Made by a program: the position numbers and the translations under genes. Of a stretch of 64,000 nucleotides of DNA, positions 12,051-29,613 are shown piece after piece (positions within the stretch are counted from its first letter, which is position 1; each line of letters opens with the position of its first letter). The notes below the pieces were generated by a model. The model made no database searches. It was not told the DNA's origin and was given only the letters and a program-made list of their open reading frames with translations. Source of the DNA: Sternotherus odoratus (lineage: Eukaryota; Chordata; Testudines; Kinosternidae). Location: positions 9,575,206 to 9,639,205 of the forward strand of contig JAVMKO010000020.1 of NCBI GenBank assembly GCA_032164245.1, in the 5' to 3' direction.

Positions 12051-13811
12051 CACCCCTCCTTTTTAAATTTTCTTTTAAGATTTGTATAAAGTACCCCCGT
12101 TTGTTCCTTACCCATTCGCCTATTTCTGCTCTGATTCCCTGCCTGTTACATTTTTCCATCCTCGCTCTCTTTCTCTTGCTGGTTTTGTGATTTTTAACCC
12201 TGGCCTCTCCTCTCTTTTAAAAATGATTTTATTCTCTCCTCCCCACCCTCTCCCGCTCTCTTCCCCACCCTTGGGGTATCTCAAGGAATCAGCTGACCTG
12301 GTCTCAGGGGACACAAGAGATGGGGGAGGCTGGCAACCCTGGGGCAGAGGTAGCCAAATCCCTCGCCTCTTGGATCCAACCTGTTCTTGGGGGGGAAATG
12401 TCTCCGGCTGAGCTTTGGTGCCACGAGGGGAATTTTGCTCCCTGGGGCAGGTGAAAAAGGCATTGAGACCCCGAGTTCACAAGCCCCGTGCAAAGGGGCA
12501 GGGTGAGCACTGAATGGCAACAGGGCCGGCTCGCTGTCTTCCACTCCCTTCTCCTTTGCAGTAGCTGGGCTCCTGGCCAGGGCCAGCCTGGGACACAGTC
12601 GCTCCTCCTCTATGCGGCCCTCTCCTCCCTCCCTCCCTCCCCCCTTCCCCCCCCCCCCCCGCCACTCTTTTCCTTGGGAAGCTGGTGCAGTGTTGAACTT
12701 TTGCCAGTAACCGGTCTTGTTGCAGCAGCAAGAAGCAGCAGCTTCAGAGGGGGAGGAGGGCACAGGAAGGCTGAGCCATGCTTCCCCACTCTCCCCAAAG
12801 CCCTGTCCCCGGGGGCCACCGCTCACGCCTCACCTCCTGGCCCCCGCCCCCAGTCACATAACCCAGGACGACTGGGCAGGAAGGATGGCTCAGGACAGCA
12901 CCCTCAGCTCTCTCTGCATCCACATCCCCCATCCAGGGTCACAAGCAGAGGATGCTGCCCACTGGGCTGTAGCCCCCTCTAGCGGCCTCCCCCCCCCCCC
13001 CGCCATCCATGCCAGAGGCTAGAGCTCTCTCCATCTACTTACACTTCCTGTGATGCCAGGGCAGTGGGGGGTAGCTCCCTCCAGGTCCACTCCTTAATGC
13101 ACAGGGATGGTCCCTGCGTTATGCCCAGGTGTGTGTGTGATGGGGGAGGAGCTGAGCCCACCCCACCCCCATCACAGGGGGTGGCTCTCCATCTACACCC
13201 ACTTCTCCTACTGTGCACAGCCAAGCAGCACTCCAGCTTCCACCCTCTCCTTCTATTCCACATGCAGCCATTTCCATGCCCAGGGGGTTGCCCTGCCTAT
13301 CCCATGCCCCCTACCTCAGCCCAAGCCCGGGGACTGCAGCTTTCCCCCCTCCCTGGCACAAGGAGAGGAAGGTGCACAGGGGGCTTCGGCGGTCCCAAAC
13401 CCACCCAGCCACCCCTCCCAACCCTCAAGCTGCAGCTCCATCACGGTGACTCACAGGCAGAAGGCGCTGCGGGCTCAGGCAGAGGAGGAACCACTGCCCC
13501 CTCCTCTCGCTCTCACTTTGAGAGCACACCCCCAAATTCTCCACTGCCGCTGGTTCGATTTGGCGGCACGTGGCATCTCCTTGCTACTGACAGTGCCATG
13601 CTGCTTTACCCAGCTGATTCTGGGTGGTCTGGAGAATTCACCACGGCACAGCCGATTGCCCACTTGGAAGAGAGAGTGATCACTCCAAGGAGCTGGTTTC
13701 TGAGCCAGCTGGGGCCTTGAGAGATGCTGGGAGCAGCCAGGCAGCCCAGGGGTCATCCCAGCCAGCGCCCCAAATGGGGATGCAAAAGGGGCTGAAAGCC
13801 CCCAGGCAGCC
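12051..13811. other. GC- and pyrimidine-rich block, unassigned
   Basis: This stretch is clearly more C-rich than its surroundings, with long C homopolymers near 12649-12660 and 12989-13000 and many CCTCCC runs. Overlapping open frames on both strands (up to 218 codons, 13064-13720) are Pro/Ser-rich in every frame and look like composition artefacts. No exon with a supported splice pattern and no known protein was seen. It could be an old GC-rich repeat cluster or an unannotated regulatory region. Confidence 0.4.
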
Positions 13812-14838
13812 TGTGACGGTGTTCGACTCACCACCGCCGGCACCTCCCGCCGGTCGCTCCGGGAATTAGCTCCCCACGGCGGCGGAGCGCCCTCGACGCG
13901 TGGCGTCCGGCCCATCATCTGCTTTGCTGTCCTGAGACCCGTGTTGCTCCTTGTTCTACGGCGTCCTCCTCTGGGCAGGACTTTCCCTGCTCCAGGACAC
14001 TCCACTGAAATCTCACCTGGGCTCTGTACCATGATTCACTTCCAGCAGAACAAAATGGAGAGAGAGACCTTGGAGCTCCTGCAGAAAATGAGCAGAAAGA
14101 AAAGCCCTTTGGGCCATCGGCTGGAATCTGCCCGCTGGCCCTTCTGGGGTCCACTCCCTCTTGGGGTTAAGCCCCTCCACCTCCTGGAGCCACACCTCTC
14201 TGAGCCTTAGCATGTCTGCTCTGCCGTGGGCCCCCTCAGGGAGTCCCCTCGTCTGGGACCTCCGTGGCTTCCACCACTGAAGGGGACGATGCAGCCCTGT
14301 TCTCTAGACCGGAGTGACTCTCAACCAGCATAAAACAGGCGGCTTATTGAGCATTGAACACAGCACAGGTACTCTCCGGACCCTCAGGCCTGGCCTCCCT
14401 CAACCCAGCACATCCAAGTCTCTCCTGCATCCAGGTGGGCTCTGCCTACTCCCCCGCTCCAGCACAGCCCCCCCTGCTTCCCAGCAGGGCAGCTGATCTC
14501 CCCCAAGCCTCTGTCCATCATCTTCTCTTCAGGTAAACAGGGTCGTCTGGGCCTCTAGCTGGAACCAGTAGGTCGGGTCCCCGAGGATCCTCTCTTCACA
14601 GTCCATTGTTCACCCACCGGCCAGCACTGCCTGCGACTCCTGAGCTGGGCCTCCAAGTCACCCTTGTCCCTTGTCCAGGCCATTGGCTGGGATCCCAAGT
14701 TCCCTCCACGGTCGTCTGGAACAACAAACTCCCTCTCCCATCGCCTTGTTAGATCAGTAACACTCAGGGAAACTGAGTCCCACCTCTGCGGGCAACCCAT
14801 AGGAAATCCAACGGGGGGAAAACCCTCATTCCATCACA
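13812..14838 (-). mobile_element. Probable LTR, about 1.03 kb
   Basis: The left edge TGTGACGGTGTTCGACTCACC and following 'cggtcgctccgggaattagc' match, block by block, the left end of the better-defined LTR at 36499-37172 ('gctgactcacccctgtggca', 'ggtcatccagggaattagtg'). The right edge ends 'attccatcaca', giving TG...CA termini. A matching 5-bp duplication outside the proposed edges was not found (cagcc versus gtgac), so the boundaries are tentative. Minus orientation is inferred from the related LTR. Confidence 0.45.
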
Positions 14839-15211
14839 GTGACCACAGAGAGTGGAGAGAATTATACAAACTAGAAGAATTTCCCTGCACAACCCATGGG
14901 GAAGGCAAACATTAAAAGAGAAGGAACCAGCAAAACTAGTGAACACTGAATTTCATTTTTTTAAAAATATTCCCTTCTTCCCTTATATTAAGAAGTCATG
15001 CTATATTGTTAATTTTGATAATAACCTAATATGAATAGAAATATTTCCCTGATTTTTACAAAATGTGGGGGAAACAGAAGTGCACACCTTGTTTTCAAGC
15101 AATTTTACCAAACAAGTGCAAACCAATACCCCCATCTAGATTTACCCATGGACTTACTTTATACACTGTGCTTATTACCACTGAAATCAGGGTTAAATTT
15201 TCCTGGTTTCT

Positions 15212-15213
<2 letters not shown>
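14839..15213. other. AT-rich non-coding stretch
   Basis: No gene or repeat family was recognised between the probable LTR and the (AC)n tract. Confidence 0.4.

Positions 15214-15252
<39 letters not shown>
15214..15252. repeat. (AC)n microsatellite
   Basis: An uninterrupted AC dinucleotide run of about 19 units. Confidence 0.95.
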
Positions 15253-15255
<3 letters not shown>

Positions 15256-15579
15256 TCAGATAGCAACTAAGTGTACTAAATAAACAGTTGAATTAAAGTA
15301 GCTGATTTCTGTTTCAATTTTCCAATAGGTGCTATAAACAGAGAATCTTTTCTTTTTTTAAAAATAGTGAATAGAAGTTTGATAAATTCTTTCCCCCTCC
15401 AAAAAAAGAAAAAGTGAATTTTACTACTCATCAAATGTGCTTTACTGACAGCCTTGGAAAATAAAGTCTTCCTTTATAGGAATAACCCAAGATTCAGCAG
15501 TGTTATTTTCTTTATGCTGTCGTGTTTTGACTGATCTAGAAGGACCACCTCTATAAGTTTCTTATTATTTATACGGCAT

Positions 15580-16006
15580 TGTAAGCGGGCCTCTGACCGC
15601 CCTCTTCAAAACACAGGCAGGAGACTGCTTTTGGCTTCACCAGTGTCTTTATTTTGCTCACACACAGTGCAGAAACCCCACCACCTATGTACAGCTTTCT
15701 ATACAAGTACAGCTTAGGCTCAGTCCTCAGTCTGGCTGGACTCAGGACTAGCTAGCTCCTGTAGGCTTTCAGCCTCAGCTAGCTTCCGCCCCTTCAGCTT
15801 ACTCCCCATCACCATCTTCTGTCTCCTTCCTACCTCTTCACCCTGGCTTTCTCCCTGGCAGACTTTATATCCTCTGGAAGCTGCCAGGTGGAGCACATTA
15901 AGCCCTCTGCAGTCCAGGGTTACCCCCAGGTGGCTGATTAGCCTGTTGCTGGGCTTGGAGGGAGCAGGGGCTGACTCAGCAGGTGCTGAGTCAGCTGCCT
16001 GCTACA
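15580..16006 (-). mobile_element. Solo LTR, 427 bp, minus orientation
   Basis: TG...CA termini (TGTAAGCGGG at the left, GCTGCCTGCTACA at the right) are bracketed by a perfect 5-bp target duplication GGCAT (15575-15579 and 16007-16011). Read on the minus strand it has a TATAAA box (complement of 15864-15869) and, about 215 nt downstream, AATAAA (complement of 15648-15653), the normal U3-R order. The U3 end carries two AP-1/Maf-like sites, CTGACTCAGCA (15971-15981) and TGCTGAGTCAGC (15984-15995). No internal viral sequence is present. Confidence 0.85.
15964..15996 (-). promoter_or_regulatory. Paired Maf/AP-1-like sites in LTR U3
   Basis: CTGACTCAGCA and TGCTGAGTCAGC each fit the palindromic MARE/TRE consensus TGCTGA(C/G)TCAGCA at all but one or two positions. 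They are 13 bp apart and about 110 bp upstream of the LTR TATA box on the minus strand. Function is inferred only. Confidence 0.5.
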
Positions 16007-16489
16007 GGCATTAATATCTAGAGGCCCTAACCACCATCAGGACTTTATTGCGCTTGATGCAATATACACACAGAATAAGAGTCAGCACCTGCTTTTAAGA
16101 GCCTACAATTTAAAAAGACCAGGCACAGAATGGAGGAAAATATGCTTTATTGTTAGTATGGTGCAGATAAGGAACTGAGGCAGGGAAGGGCTGATCCTCC
16201 ACTGATGGTGACTTTCATGGAGTTAGACTATTTACATCCGCTGAGGCTCTTCCTTAGAATGGGAAGTGATTTCTCCAACATCAGACAAGAAGTCTGTGGC
16301 CGAGGCAGGAATAAAGTCTTTTCTCCTGCATTACCCACAAGACCATCTCTGCTTTAGTGAGAAAGGGGCTTGTCTCTGTGGCTCAGTTAGTCCTTATTCT
16401 CTCTGCTGATACTTCAGACAAGCCTGTCAAACTGTATTGATAGCTTTGATAGTTCCACTTGGAACTGAACAGTGATCCACTAGAGTTTT

Positions 16490-16640
16490 TCATAGAGTCA
16501 AAATCCAGAAATCTAGTTAGTCTGACCTCCTGTATAATACAGGTCAGTGAATCTCACCCAGTAACTCCTTAATTAGGCCCAATAACCTGGATTAGACTAA
16601 AACAATACAACCTAAGACTAAACTATTATGTGTCATGGGC
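16490..16640 (-). mobile_element. CR1 LINE 3'-end fragment
   Basis: 'tcatagagtcaaaatccaga' and 'ctagttagtctgacctcctg' are the reverse complement of the usual reptile CR1 3' end (compare the + copy at 31945-32222, which has 'ggaggtcagactaaataatc'). It is truncated and diverged. Confidence 0.75.
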
Positions 16641-17679
16641 AGACGAGAGGAATATTTCATGAATGCTACCAAAGAGTTATGAGATGGGAATGAATTCCTG
16701 TCATTACTGGCTGGTACTAGGTTTGCGCCAGTGAAAGACTGTCTAGTACCATTCTAGATGTGCAATTATGGAAGGTTCTAAACAACATTTTAAAGAACTA
16801 GCCAGGGTTTATGCAACTGTAAACAGCTATAGTAAATAGAAATATATGACTAATAATATATAAAAATAATAAAAGTCACTGACACAAATTAACAATAAAT
16901 AAAAATTACATTCTGGAAAACAGGGGCTTGATTAGATCCATTGGCAACAAATTTTGTTCCTATTTCTGAAGACTGTGTTCAAATTCCTGGTGTTTGCAGT
17001 GGGGTTAGCCAAGAAACCAAATGAAAGACTTTCCTGTAACACAGCACACCGATAATGTAAGTGTGCTGGATTATTCCTCTGAACACTAGGACAGGCAATA
17101 AGCCACTAATGCCATTTCATGGGTACCATAGAGAGTATAATACCCTGACATTAACGTCATTGTGTGGGACGGTAATGCTTACGGGGAATAGCACGTGGTT
17201 AAAAATGGTAAGATTTTATCCTATAAGATGTTAAACATAGGAGATGTAGTTTATGCCTGCTGATACCAGATAGGGTCAATTACACCCGTGGGGGAATAGA
17301 TAGGGTATTTCCACCTCCTCCCTGCTTGGGGGCATTCCACTGAGGGAGGGTAGATTTAACCTAGGCTGTCTAGAGCCACGGCAGCTCAGTTGCTGAAGGG
17401 TATCTGGAGAATTTCCTAAAGAAGCCCATGCTCCAGATTCCCTGGCTCCTGGCTCCCTAGTGGAATAGGGTTAGGAATGCTGCACTTTCTTTTGGGAGTT
17501 CTGAGGTTTCCGCTAGTGGAAGTCAGAGAACTTGAGGATGAGCGAACCCCAGGATCTACAGCCTTGTAGATCCCTGGGATGTGAGAATCAGTTTTACTCA
17601 GATCCTGGGATCGCTTATAATGCTGATAACATTCATTTATAAGAAGCTAAATAAATCCAATCTTGGCACCCCTTCTTGT
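16641..17679. other. Non-coding stretch, nothing recognised
   Basis: No open frame of note and no clear repeat. There are weak inverted blocks near 17260-17300. Confidence 0.4.
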
Positions 17680-17780
17680 TTCAAAGCAGTGAGGCTCAGA
17701 ACTTCAAAGGTATTTAGCCACCTCGCCCCCATTAAGTTCAATGAGAGTTTAGCACCTAACAATCCTTAAAGATCTGGGCC
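17680..17780. repeat. Palindromic MITE-like repeat, 'ggtatttag' family
   Basis: 'cttcaaaggtatttagccac' on the left and 'gcacctaacaatccttaaag' on the right are degraded inverted ends of the family best seen at 19738-19818. Confidence 0.55.
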
Positions 17781-17988
17781 GTGGAGCTTGATACTAAAGA
17801 CACACAACTCACATTGAAACCTGGGGACCGAATGCTGCAATCCTAGGATTTGAAAATACCTCCTATCCCAGTTCCCCCAAAGGTGGAGTGGTCTCCTCCA
17901 GTCCAAACTTTAAAGCACCCAGAGTCAAAATGCACAACTGCGTGGTAGGCCATGACTGGATTTACAATTCATAAAGTGATGGAACAGT

Positions 17989-18030
17989 AGTGGCCTCTTA
18001 CTTCGACACAGTGGCCTCTTACTTTGACAG
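17989..18030. repeat. 21-bp tandem duplication
   Basis: agtggcctcttacttcgacac is followed directly by agtggcctcttactttgacag, two copies differing at two positions. Confidence 0.8.
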
Positions 18031-19737
18031 TGAAGTGAAATGCATATTTCAGATCACTGCAGCAATTGGTCATCCTATGCACATTTACTGTTCACATCTC
18101 CTCTGTCACATTGCTGGCATTAGGTACATGGATCCGGTATGTTGACAAGAACTGTGGATTAAGACTAGCTCTCTCTTTGGCGTGCTATAAAACCTTGTTG
18201 GAGTTTTAAATCAACAGCACAGCTCTCACTTTGGAACTATAATCCCTCCATGGTTTTATCTGTAAATGAACTGTCCCCGCAGGGTTGCTAGATGGGAAGA
18301 TGTCTGATGGAATCCAACTGATTAAATGCAACAGTCTGTGCTGATTTTCACTAGTGGAGCTATCTAGAGGTAGAGCAAGTTACAAGAAAAGATATGTCAA
18401 TAGAGATAAGTCCTTTTACACTAGCTGAGACTCTAGACCTAACTGTTAATATTGATCATTTTGCTTGCATTTTTGTCTCCGGTTTATATGCACATTGCAT
18501 GCACATTTCCTAGTAAGTTAAAATGGCTTATCTCTGTACCTCTCGATAGCTCTTTCTCTCTAGCTATATATCTGCATTCACATATCATTTCACAACAATG
18601 TTGACTTGAAATAAAATACGCCAGCAATCACCCATGTGTACATCTTCACAGCTGAGCACAGCTGCTTGGAATGGCAGCTGTAACAGGTTTTAAATTGCTT
18701 CTGAGCAAGTGAGAAACAAAGTAGCCCAAGTCTGCCACAGCCTTCTAGCTCACACAACACCAATAGCTGTTCTACACCCCAGAAATCTCTGTCTGGAGAA
18801 ATCCATTGAGAGTGGTCAGGGATATAATTTTATGCTGCATCAAAGACTGTGGAATCCTGTGAAACCCCCAGATGGGGTTAAGAATCCAGCCCTACTAATC
18901 TAATTGCAAACTGCATTTCATTCTTTTCAGAGATAGCAAAACCCAAATACCTTTTATATCACTGTTTGATGCTGTCATTCTTCAGTGCAAAATGCAGCTG
19001 TTGAAAGGTGATGCATTACCTCTCATGTCTGGCCTATTTAAGTGTTTGACATGAATCTTATCATAGCAAAAATCCACCCATGAATTCAAGCAACAGATGC
19101 AAGGAAATGAGAGTTAAAAGGGGTTATTATCATGCCGATTCCTTCTGCCAGTGCAGTTATTCCCTACATTGTAGTCTCAAAATAAATAGAGAAGTAGTTC
19201 TCCTGGAAAGCAAAGTTAGTACTATTTCTGGTGAACTTTGATGGCTGTATTTGTGGATCATCAGGCCTCTTTGAAGAAGATTTATCTCCTTTCTTTAACC
19301 CAATAAGTGCATTACGGTATCTTGCTAATGTAGTTTCATCCCAGCTGGGACAAAGCAATCTATAGGAGACAAAGAATCCCAGTACTCATGTGGATTAATT
19401 ATTGGTCCCACCGAGAGTCTGTGTTTCACAATTTCTGCTGTTAGACAGGAAGCGGACTGTCACTTAGAAGAAAACACTTATTACCATCTGCTCAACTGCC
19501 ACAAGATCCCACTGAGATTTTGGAGTAATTAAAACAAATGAATGAGTGCCTTTTGGCAATACTACATAGACACAGCCTGAGTCTGGTTAGCTACCTAGGT
19601 TAAATGTGTCTGAAGTTGATGTTACGATGAGAATAGATTTATTTATTTAATGCAAAAGCTCACTTGTTGCCATAAGTTGTTAGAGACTAATGGGTCCAAG
19701 GTAATGACCGTATGGGAGTGTGGAAGATGCTTAGTCC
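18031..19737. other. Non-coding stretch, nothing recognised
   Basis: Mixed-composition sequence with short open frames only (for example 18709-18903 and 19164-19358), none recognised. Confidence 0.4.
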
Positions 19738-19818
19738 CAGATTCGCAAAGGTATTTAAGCACCTAACTCCCATTGAAATCAATGAGTGTTGGGCACCTAA
19801 ATGCCTTTGAGAATCTGG
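19738..19818. repeat. Palindromic MITE-like repeat, well-preserved copy
   Basis: The left half 'ccagattcgcaaaggtattt' and the right half (reverse complement 'ccagattctcaaaggcattt') are near-identical inverted copies around 'aactcccattgaaatcaatg'. It could fold into a hairpin of about 80 nt. Confidence 0.8.
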
Positions 19819-19872
19819 ACCACTGTGCAGGTGGAGGCTCTAGAAATACCATTGCTAGATAGAAGGGTATGC

Positions 19873-19991
19873 AAGGTCGGCCTTACCATGAGGTAAACTG
19901 AGGTGGCCACCTCAGGTACCAGACTGTGGGGGAGGAAGGGAGGGCACTAGGACCCAGAGTGTAGAAAATTATGTCTGCTGCTGGTGCAGAT
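19873..19991 (+). repeat. Interspersed repeat, copy 2 (pairs with 1925-2042)
   Basis: 'ccttaccatgaggtaaactg' followed by 'aggtggccacctcaggtacc' and ending 'tgtctgctgctggtgca' matches the copy at 1925-2042 in order and spacing. Confidence 0.65.
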
Positions 19992-20699
19992 GATAAAACA
20001 CGTTAATTCTTACATCTATTCTAATGCATGATGTGAGAGCCTGGTGGATACTCTCATCCAATCTGTGTAAATTACACTAGCCAGTTACAATTACAACTGA
20101 GGTGATGCAAAGGGAGAAGCACTGGAGGGTTTTTTCTTTAGCAAACACGTTGGTTTCAATGGCGTGATGCTGTTGTAATACTGGAGCAGCGGCATGAATT
20201 TCTCATTCCCTCCCGTGTGCACAAGTCCTTGTCAATCCTCTCTTTGACCCAAGTGCAATGTCTGCAGCCTGATTTGCACAGAAAGGTCTGGCGTGGGAAA
20301 TTCGGTACAGTGCCTGGCTAAATGTTTTGCAGAGAGACTGCAGAGCTACAGACACAGCTGTTATCTGCTACCGCATTCTGCCAGCAAACTGCAGCACACC
20401 ACTTAGAGAATTTTACTGGCATCCTGTCCTCCACTTCCCACTGCCAGCAGCACATGCCAGACTGCTCCATGTCTGGATCCTTGTGTCTTGCTAAGCCATA
20501 TTTTATGCATATATTAGAGGGCATGGAGGAGTCTGTGTGTAACTCACATTAGTTGTATTGGACTTCTGCCTAGACAGAGGCGAGGAGACTCTCAAAACTC
20601 TACAGAAGAACTAGTAATTTCACTAGAAAGGGATGAACTCCCCAATGGTTTAGACAGACTCCGCACTGTGGGGAATGATGGCCTTATTAAGCCTCTGGA

Positions 20700-20958
20700 G
20701 GAGGGATCGGAGTTCAGTTCCTGACTCTGCCACAAGTGTCTTATGTGACCTTGGGCAAGTCACATAACCTTTTTGTGTCTCAGTTCTCCATCAATAACAA
20801 AGACAATTATACTTCCTCTCTCCTTCTCTTTGCCTGTCTTGTCTATTTAGATTACAAGTTCTTTAGGACAAGGACTGTCTCGCTATGTGATGGGACAGCA
20901 ACTAGTACAATGAGGTCTCAATCTTTCTTGGGGTCTTTAAGTCTTACTGTAATACAGA
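20700..20958 (+). repeat. MIR-type SINE, nearly full length
   Basis: 'cctgactctgccacaagtgt', 'gtgaccttgggcaagtcaca' and 'tctcagttctccatcaataa' follow the MIR order. The 3' section 'ttacaagttctttaggacaa' then 'ggactgtctcgctatg' is shared with the fragment in NEFL intron 2. Confidence 0.8.
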
Positions 20959-21501
20959 GAAATTAAAAAAAATACTTTTGTGATGATTCATCTGTGCCTG
21001 AAATCCAGAAGCCTTCTAGTCTCTGAACTGTGGGGTGGACTCAGTTTAATCCTTCATGGACCTTTTCACATTGTCCCACCTTCAGTTCCCACGCAAGGAA
21101 GGCCTAAGGCAAGCGTAGCCATTATGTGGCCAGCTAGAATGAGGATGCATTATAGAATTGGACAGGGAAACATACCCAAATCTGTCAGCCTGTGGATTTG
21201 CATCTGGTCACATGGTCTTAAGACAATAGCTGAAGTTTGATTTTCTAAAATGTTTGCTGATTTCACTATAAAAGCTCAATGAATGTATTAGTGGGAGCAT
21301 CAACGCCTAATAGAAGATTGATAGGCATCCTTGTTGGAGGTCATTGTAGTTCTTATTCTGCAGGCTAATGGTGCAGTTTATATATTCACTGCCAAGGTCT
21401 CTGAAGCAAACTATACCCAGCAAGAGTCAATAGGGCTAAGTAACAGAGAGGCAGACAACATTCACTTGTGTAAATTGCAACTGGTGATAAGCTCTCCAGT
21501 T
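20959..21501. other. Non-coding stretch, nothing recognised
   Basis: Short open frames only (20980-21240 and 21331-21513), with no recognisable protein or repeat. Confidence 0.4.
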
Positions 21502-21780
21502 ATTGGCAGATAGTGATCGATGCATCGGGGATTGATTTATCGTGTCTAGTTTTGTCTAGATGTGATAAATCGATCCCTGAGTGCTCTCCCGTCGATTCTG
21601 GTACTCTACCTCCGCAAGAGGAGCAAGCAGAGTCGACAGGGGAACGGCAGCAGTTGACTCAGTGCTGTGAAAATGCCACAGTAAATGGACCTAAATACGC
21701 TGACTTCATCTCTGCTATTCCTGTAGCTGAAGATGTGTATTTTAGGTCAATCCCCTCCCGCCAGTGCAGACCAGGGCTAA
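21502..21780. mobile_element. MITE, 'gatcgat / gataaatc' family, diverged copy
   Basis: The order of blocks 'ttggcagatagtgatcgatg', 'gatgtgataaatcgatccct', 'gagtgctctcccgtcgattc' and 'agctgaagatgtgtatttta' matches the better copy at 61354-61626. The 145-codon open frame that crosses it (21513-21950) is a by-product of the repeat. Confidence 0.7.
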
Positions 21781-22109
21781 GTCTAGGAGTAACTCCCCAG
21801 AAGGCAATGGAGTTATACTGGGATACAACCGATCAGAACCTGGCCAATAATTCACCAAGCAGTGAGAGGAAAAAGGAAAGGAGGCACTCATATCCAAGCC
21901 AGTTATTCTTACTTCTTTTATGGCAGCATAAAATATTGTTTTTCAAGTGACAAAACAACCTTGAGATGGGGAAAATCATCCACAAGGAAATGAGATGCTT
22001 TATATCCAAAAGCCAGATCCCTAAAACTACCCTGGCTACAGCACAGTGCCAATTCATGCCGGCTGAGGATCCGGCCTTCAGAATCTTAAACTTGCACCTG
22101 TATTTCTTA

Positions 22110-22175
22110 CTGGGGGCTGGTCTACACTAAGGGGAGGGTTCGACCTAAGATATATCGGGTGATATATTTCACAGG
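22110..22175. mobile_element. MITE end fragment ('ggctggtctacacta')
   Basis: 'ggctggtctacactaagggg' then 'ggttcgacctaagatatatc' is the left end of another 'gtctacact' DNA element. The remainder is missing. Confidence 0.6.
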
Positions 22176-22913
22176 TGTTAGACCAATAGAGAGAGACCAT
22201 TCTTCTTCCTTTGTGAAGCAACTAAGCATGTTCACTGTCTGATGCTAATAAATGTGGACCAAATCCTGCAGTTTTATTTAGTCTTTACTAAGACAAAGCT
22301 TTCATTGAACAGCTAATTTTGTCATTAAAATAACCTCTTCTGATCCAGAGAAACATCATATGATTGTATTCAAGCAATTTATAAAACTTGGCACTGTCTG
22401 CATTTATTCTTTCAATATCTTTATATCTTATACTGAGTGAAAAGCGATCAGGACATAAAGGTTATTTTTTTAAAATTAACCAATGGCAAATTCTTCAGAA
22501 AAGATGAGGGAAAAGTATTTAATGCAAAGCAGTTGTCCAGTTGCTTTAATATACCTATGGAGTTCCTCTCAACCTGGTGCTACAAGTCTGTCTGAACTGC
22601 TATATTCATTTACCTGTCATCTTTGAATCAAACAGGCTGACGAAGCAAATTTCATGGGGCATAAAGTCAGAGATGTTCAGATACTGGTATCGGGGGTGGG
22701 GGATATTTCATTGTAACAGGCAACAAGCAATCCTAAGACACTGATCATTTTCTAAAATCATATAACTGGCTGGTTTAGAAAAGAATATAACAAATATTAC
22801 GGAAGAGAAATGGTGGAAAGGCACATAAAGATAGAGTTAAACTGCAAGCATGTTACATGAATTATGATAAAGTCAAATTAAGCTGCAGAATAACTAATCA
22901 GATTTACATGCTA

Positions 22914-22993
22914 GGATTTTCAAAAGCTAATAGAAGAGTTAGGTACCCAATTCTCATTGAAATCCAAATGGGATCAGGCACCTAAATCCCTTA
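22914..22993. repeat. Palindromic MITE-like repeat
   Basis: 'ggattttcaaaagctaatag', 'gttaggtacccaattctcat' and 'caggcacctaaatccctta' make a degraded copy of the 19738-19818 family. Confidence 0.55.
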
Positions 22994-23685
22994 GGCTCAT
23001 ACCCTATCCATAACACGTGTGTGCACATATACTTTATATTAGGTATATTCTCATTATATTACTATAACCCGCTTTGTAATACTGCAGCGCCATAGGAAGC
23101 TGACCTCTGCAAGAGGGGGTGGAAGATGCAAAGTGAGCTGAGGGGTTGGGAGGGATGCCAGGAGCCAGTGGGGTGGGCTCAGAGGTACTGATGATTGGAA
23201 AGAAGAAAATGATGGGTGAAGTGAAAGTAGAGGAAGAAAGGAATGGGTGAAAAAGTTGCCTTGAAAGGAGTGAATGGAGATGGGTTTAAGGAGCAGCTTG
23301 GGCCAGGCTGGGGGATGAAATAACCCGATCGGGTGTGACAGGCAGAGGGGACAAAGGTGGCAAGACGCTGCTGGTTGATGAGTGATGGGAGCTGCTGTTG
23401 TTGGGGATGAAGGGGGCGCTGGGAAGGTGGAGGCGAAGAGAGGCGCTGGGAGCTGCTGTGGGAGGTGGGGGCGATGGGAACTGGGAGGATGCGGGGAAGG
23501 GGGCGATGGGAGCTGGGAGGATGCGGAGAAGGGGGCGATGGGAGGTGCCGCGGGAGGACGCGCTGAGGGCAGGCCGAGACAGAGGCACCCCTGCCGGGGA
23601 GCTGGTGATCCGACCAGTCCCGCCTCCGAGGCGGAGCCCGGCCCCTTTCCCGCGGCGCAGCGCCGCTCCCTGCTCTTGGCGCCCG

Positions 23686-23690
23686 CGTCA
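23686..23690 (+). promoter_or_regulatory. CRE half-site upstream of NEFL
   Basis: CGTCA in 'cgcccgcgtcagagcc' lies about 20 bp upstream of the TATA box. It is a possible cAMP-response half-site; a 5-bp match has weak weight by itself. Confidence 0.35.
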
Positions 23691-23707
23691 GAGCCCCCTT
23701 GTGCGGC

Positions 23708-23713
23708 TATAAG
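23708..23713 (+). promoter_or_regulatory. NEFL: NEFL TATA box
   Basis: CTATAAGTAG sits 62-67 bp upstream of the start codon. With the usual 25-30 bp offset, transcription would start near 23738, leaving a 5' UTR of only about 35-40 nt. The open frame that runs in from 23382 is therefore upstream of the predicted transcript and is not an N-terminal extension. Confidence 0.8.
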
Positions 23714-23774
23714 TAGGGCCGGGCGGGCGGCGCCCGGGTGCAGAGCAGCCTCTCCTCCTCCCGCGGGCTGCGCC

Positions 23775-29613
<5,839 letters not shown>

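Noticed and set aside
13064..13720. 218-codon Pro/Ser-rich frame
   Set aside because: Overlaps other long frames in the same C-rich block and on the opposite strand; no domain, splice site or codon evidence.
21513..21950. 145-codon frame
   Set aside because: Most of it lies in a diverged MITE that has a second copy at 61354-61626.
23382..23774. 131-codon in-frame extension upstream of the NEFL start
   Set aside because: It spans the TATA box at 23708, so most of it lies before the predicted transcript start, and the family N-terminus begins at the ATG at 23775.
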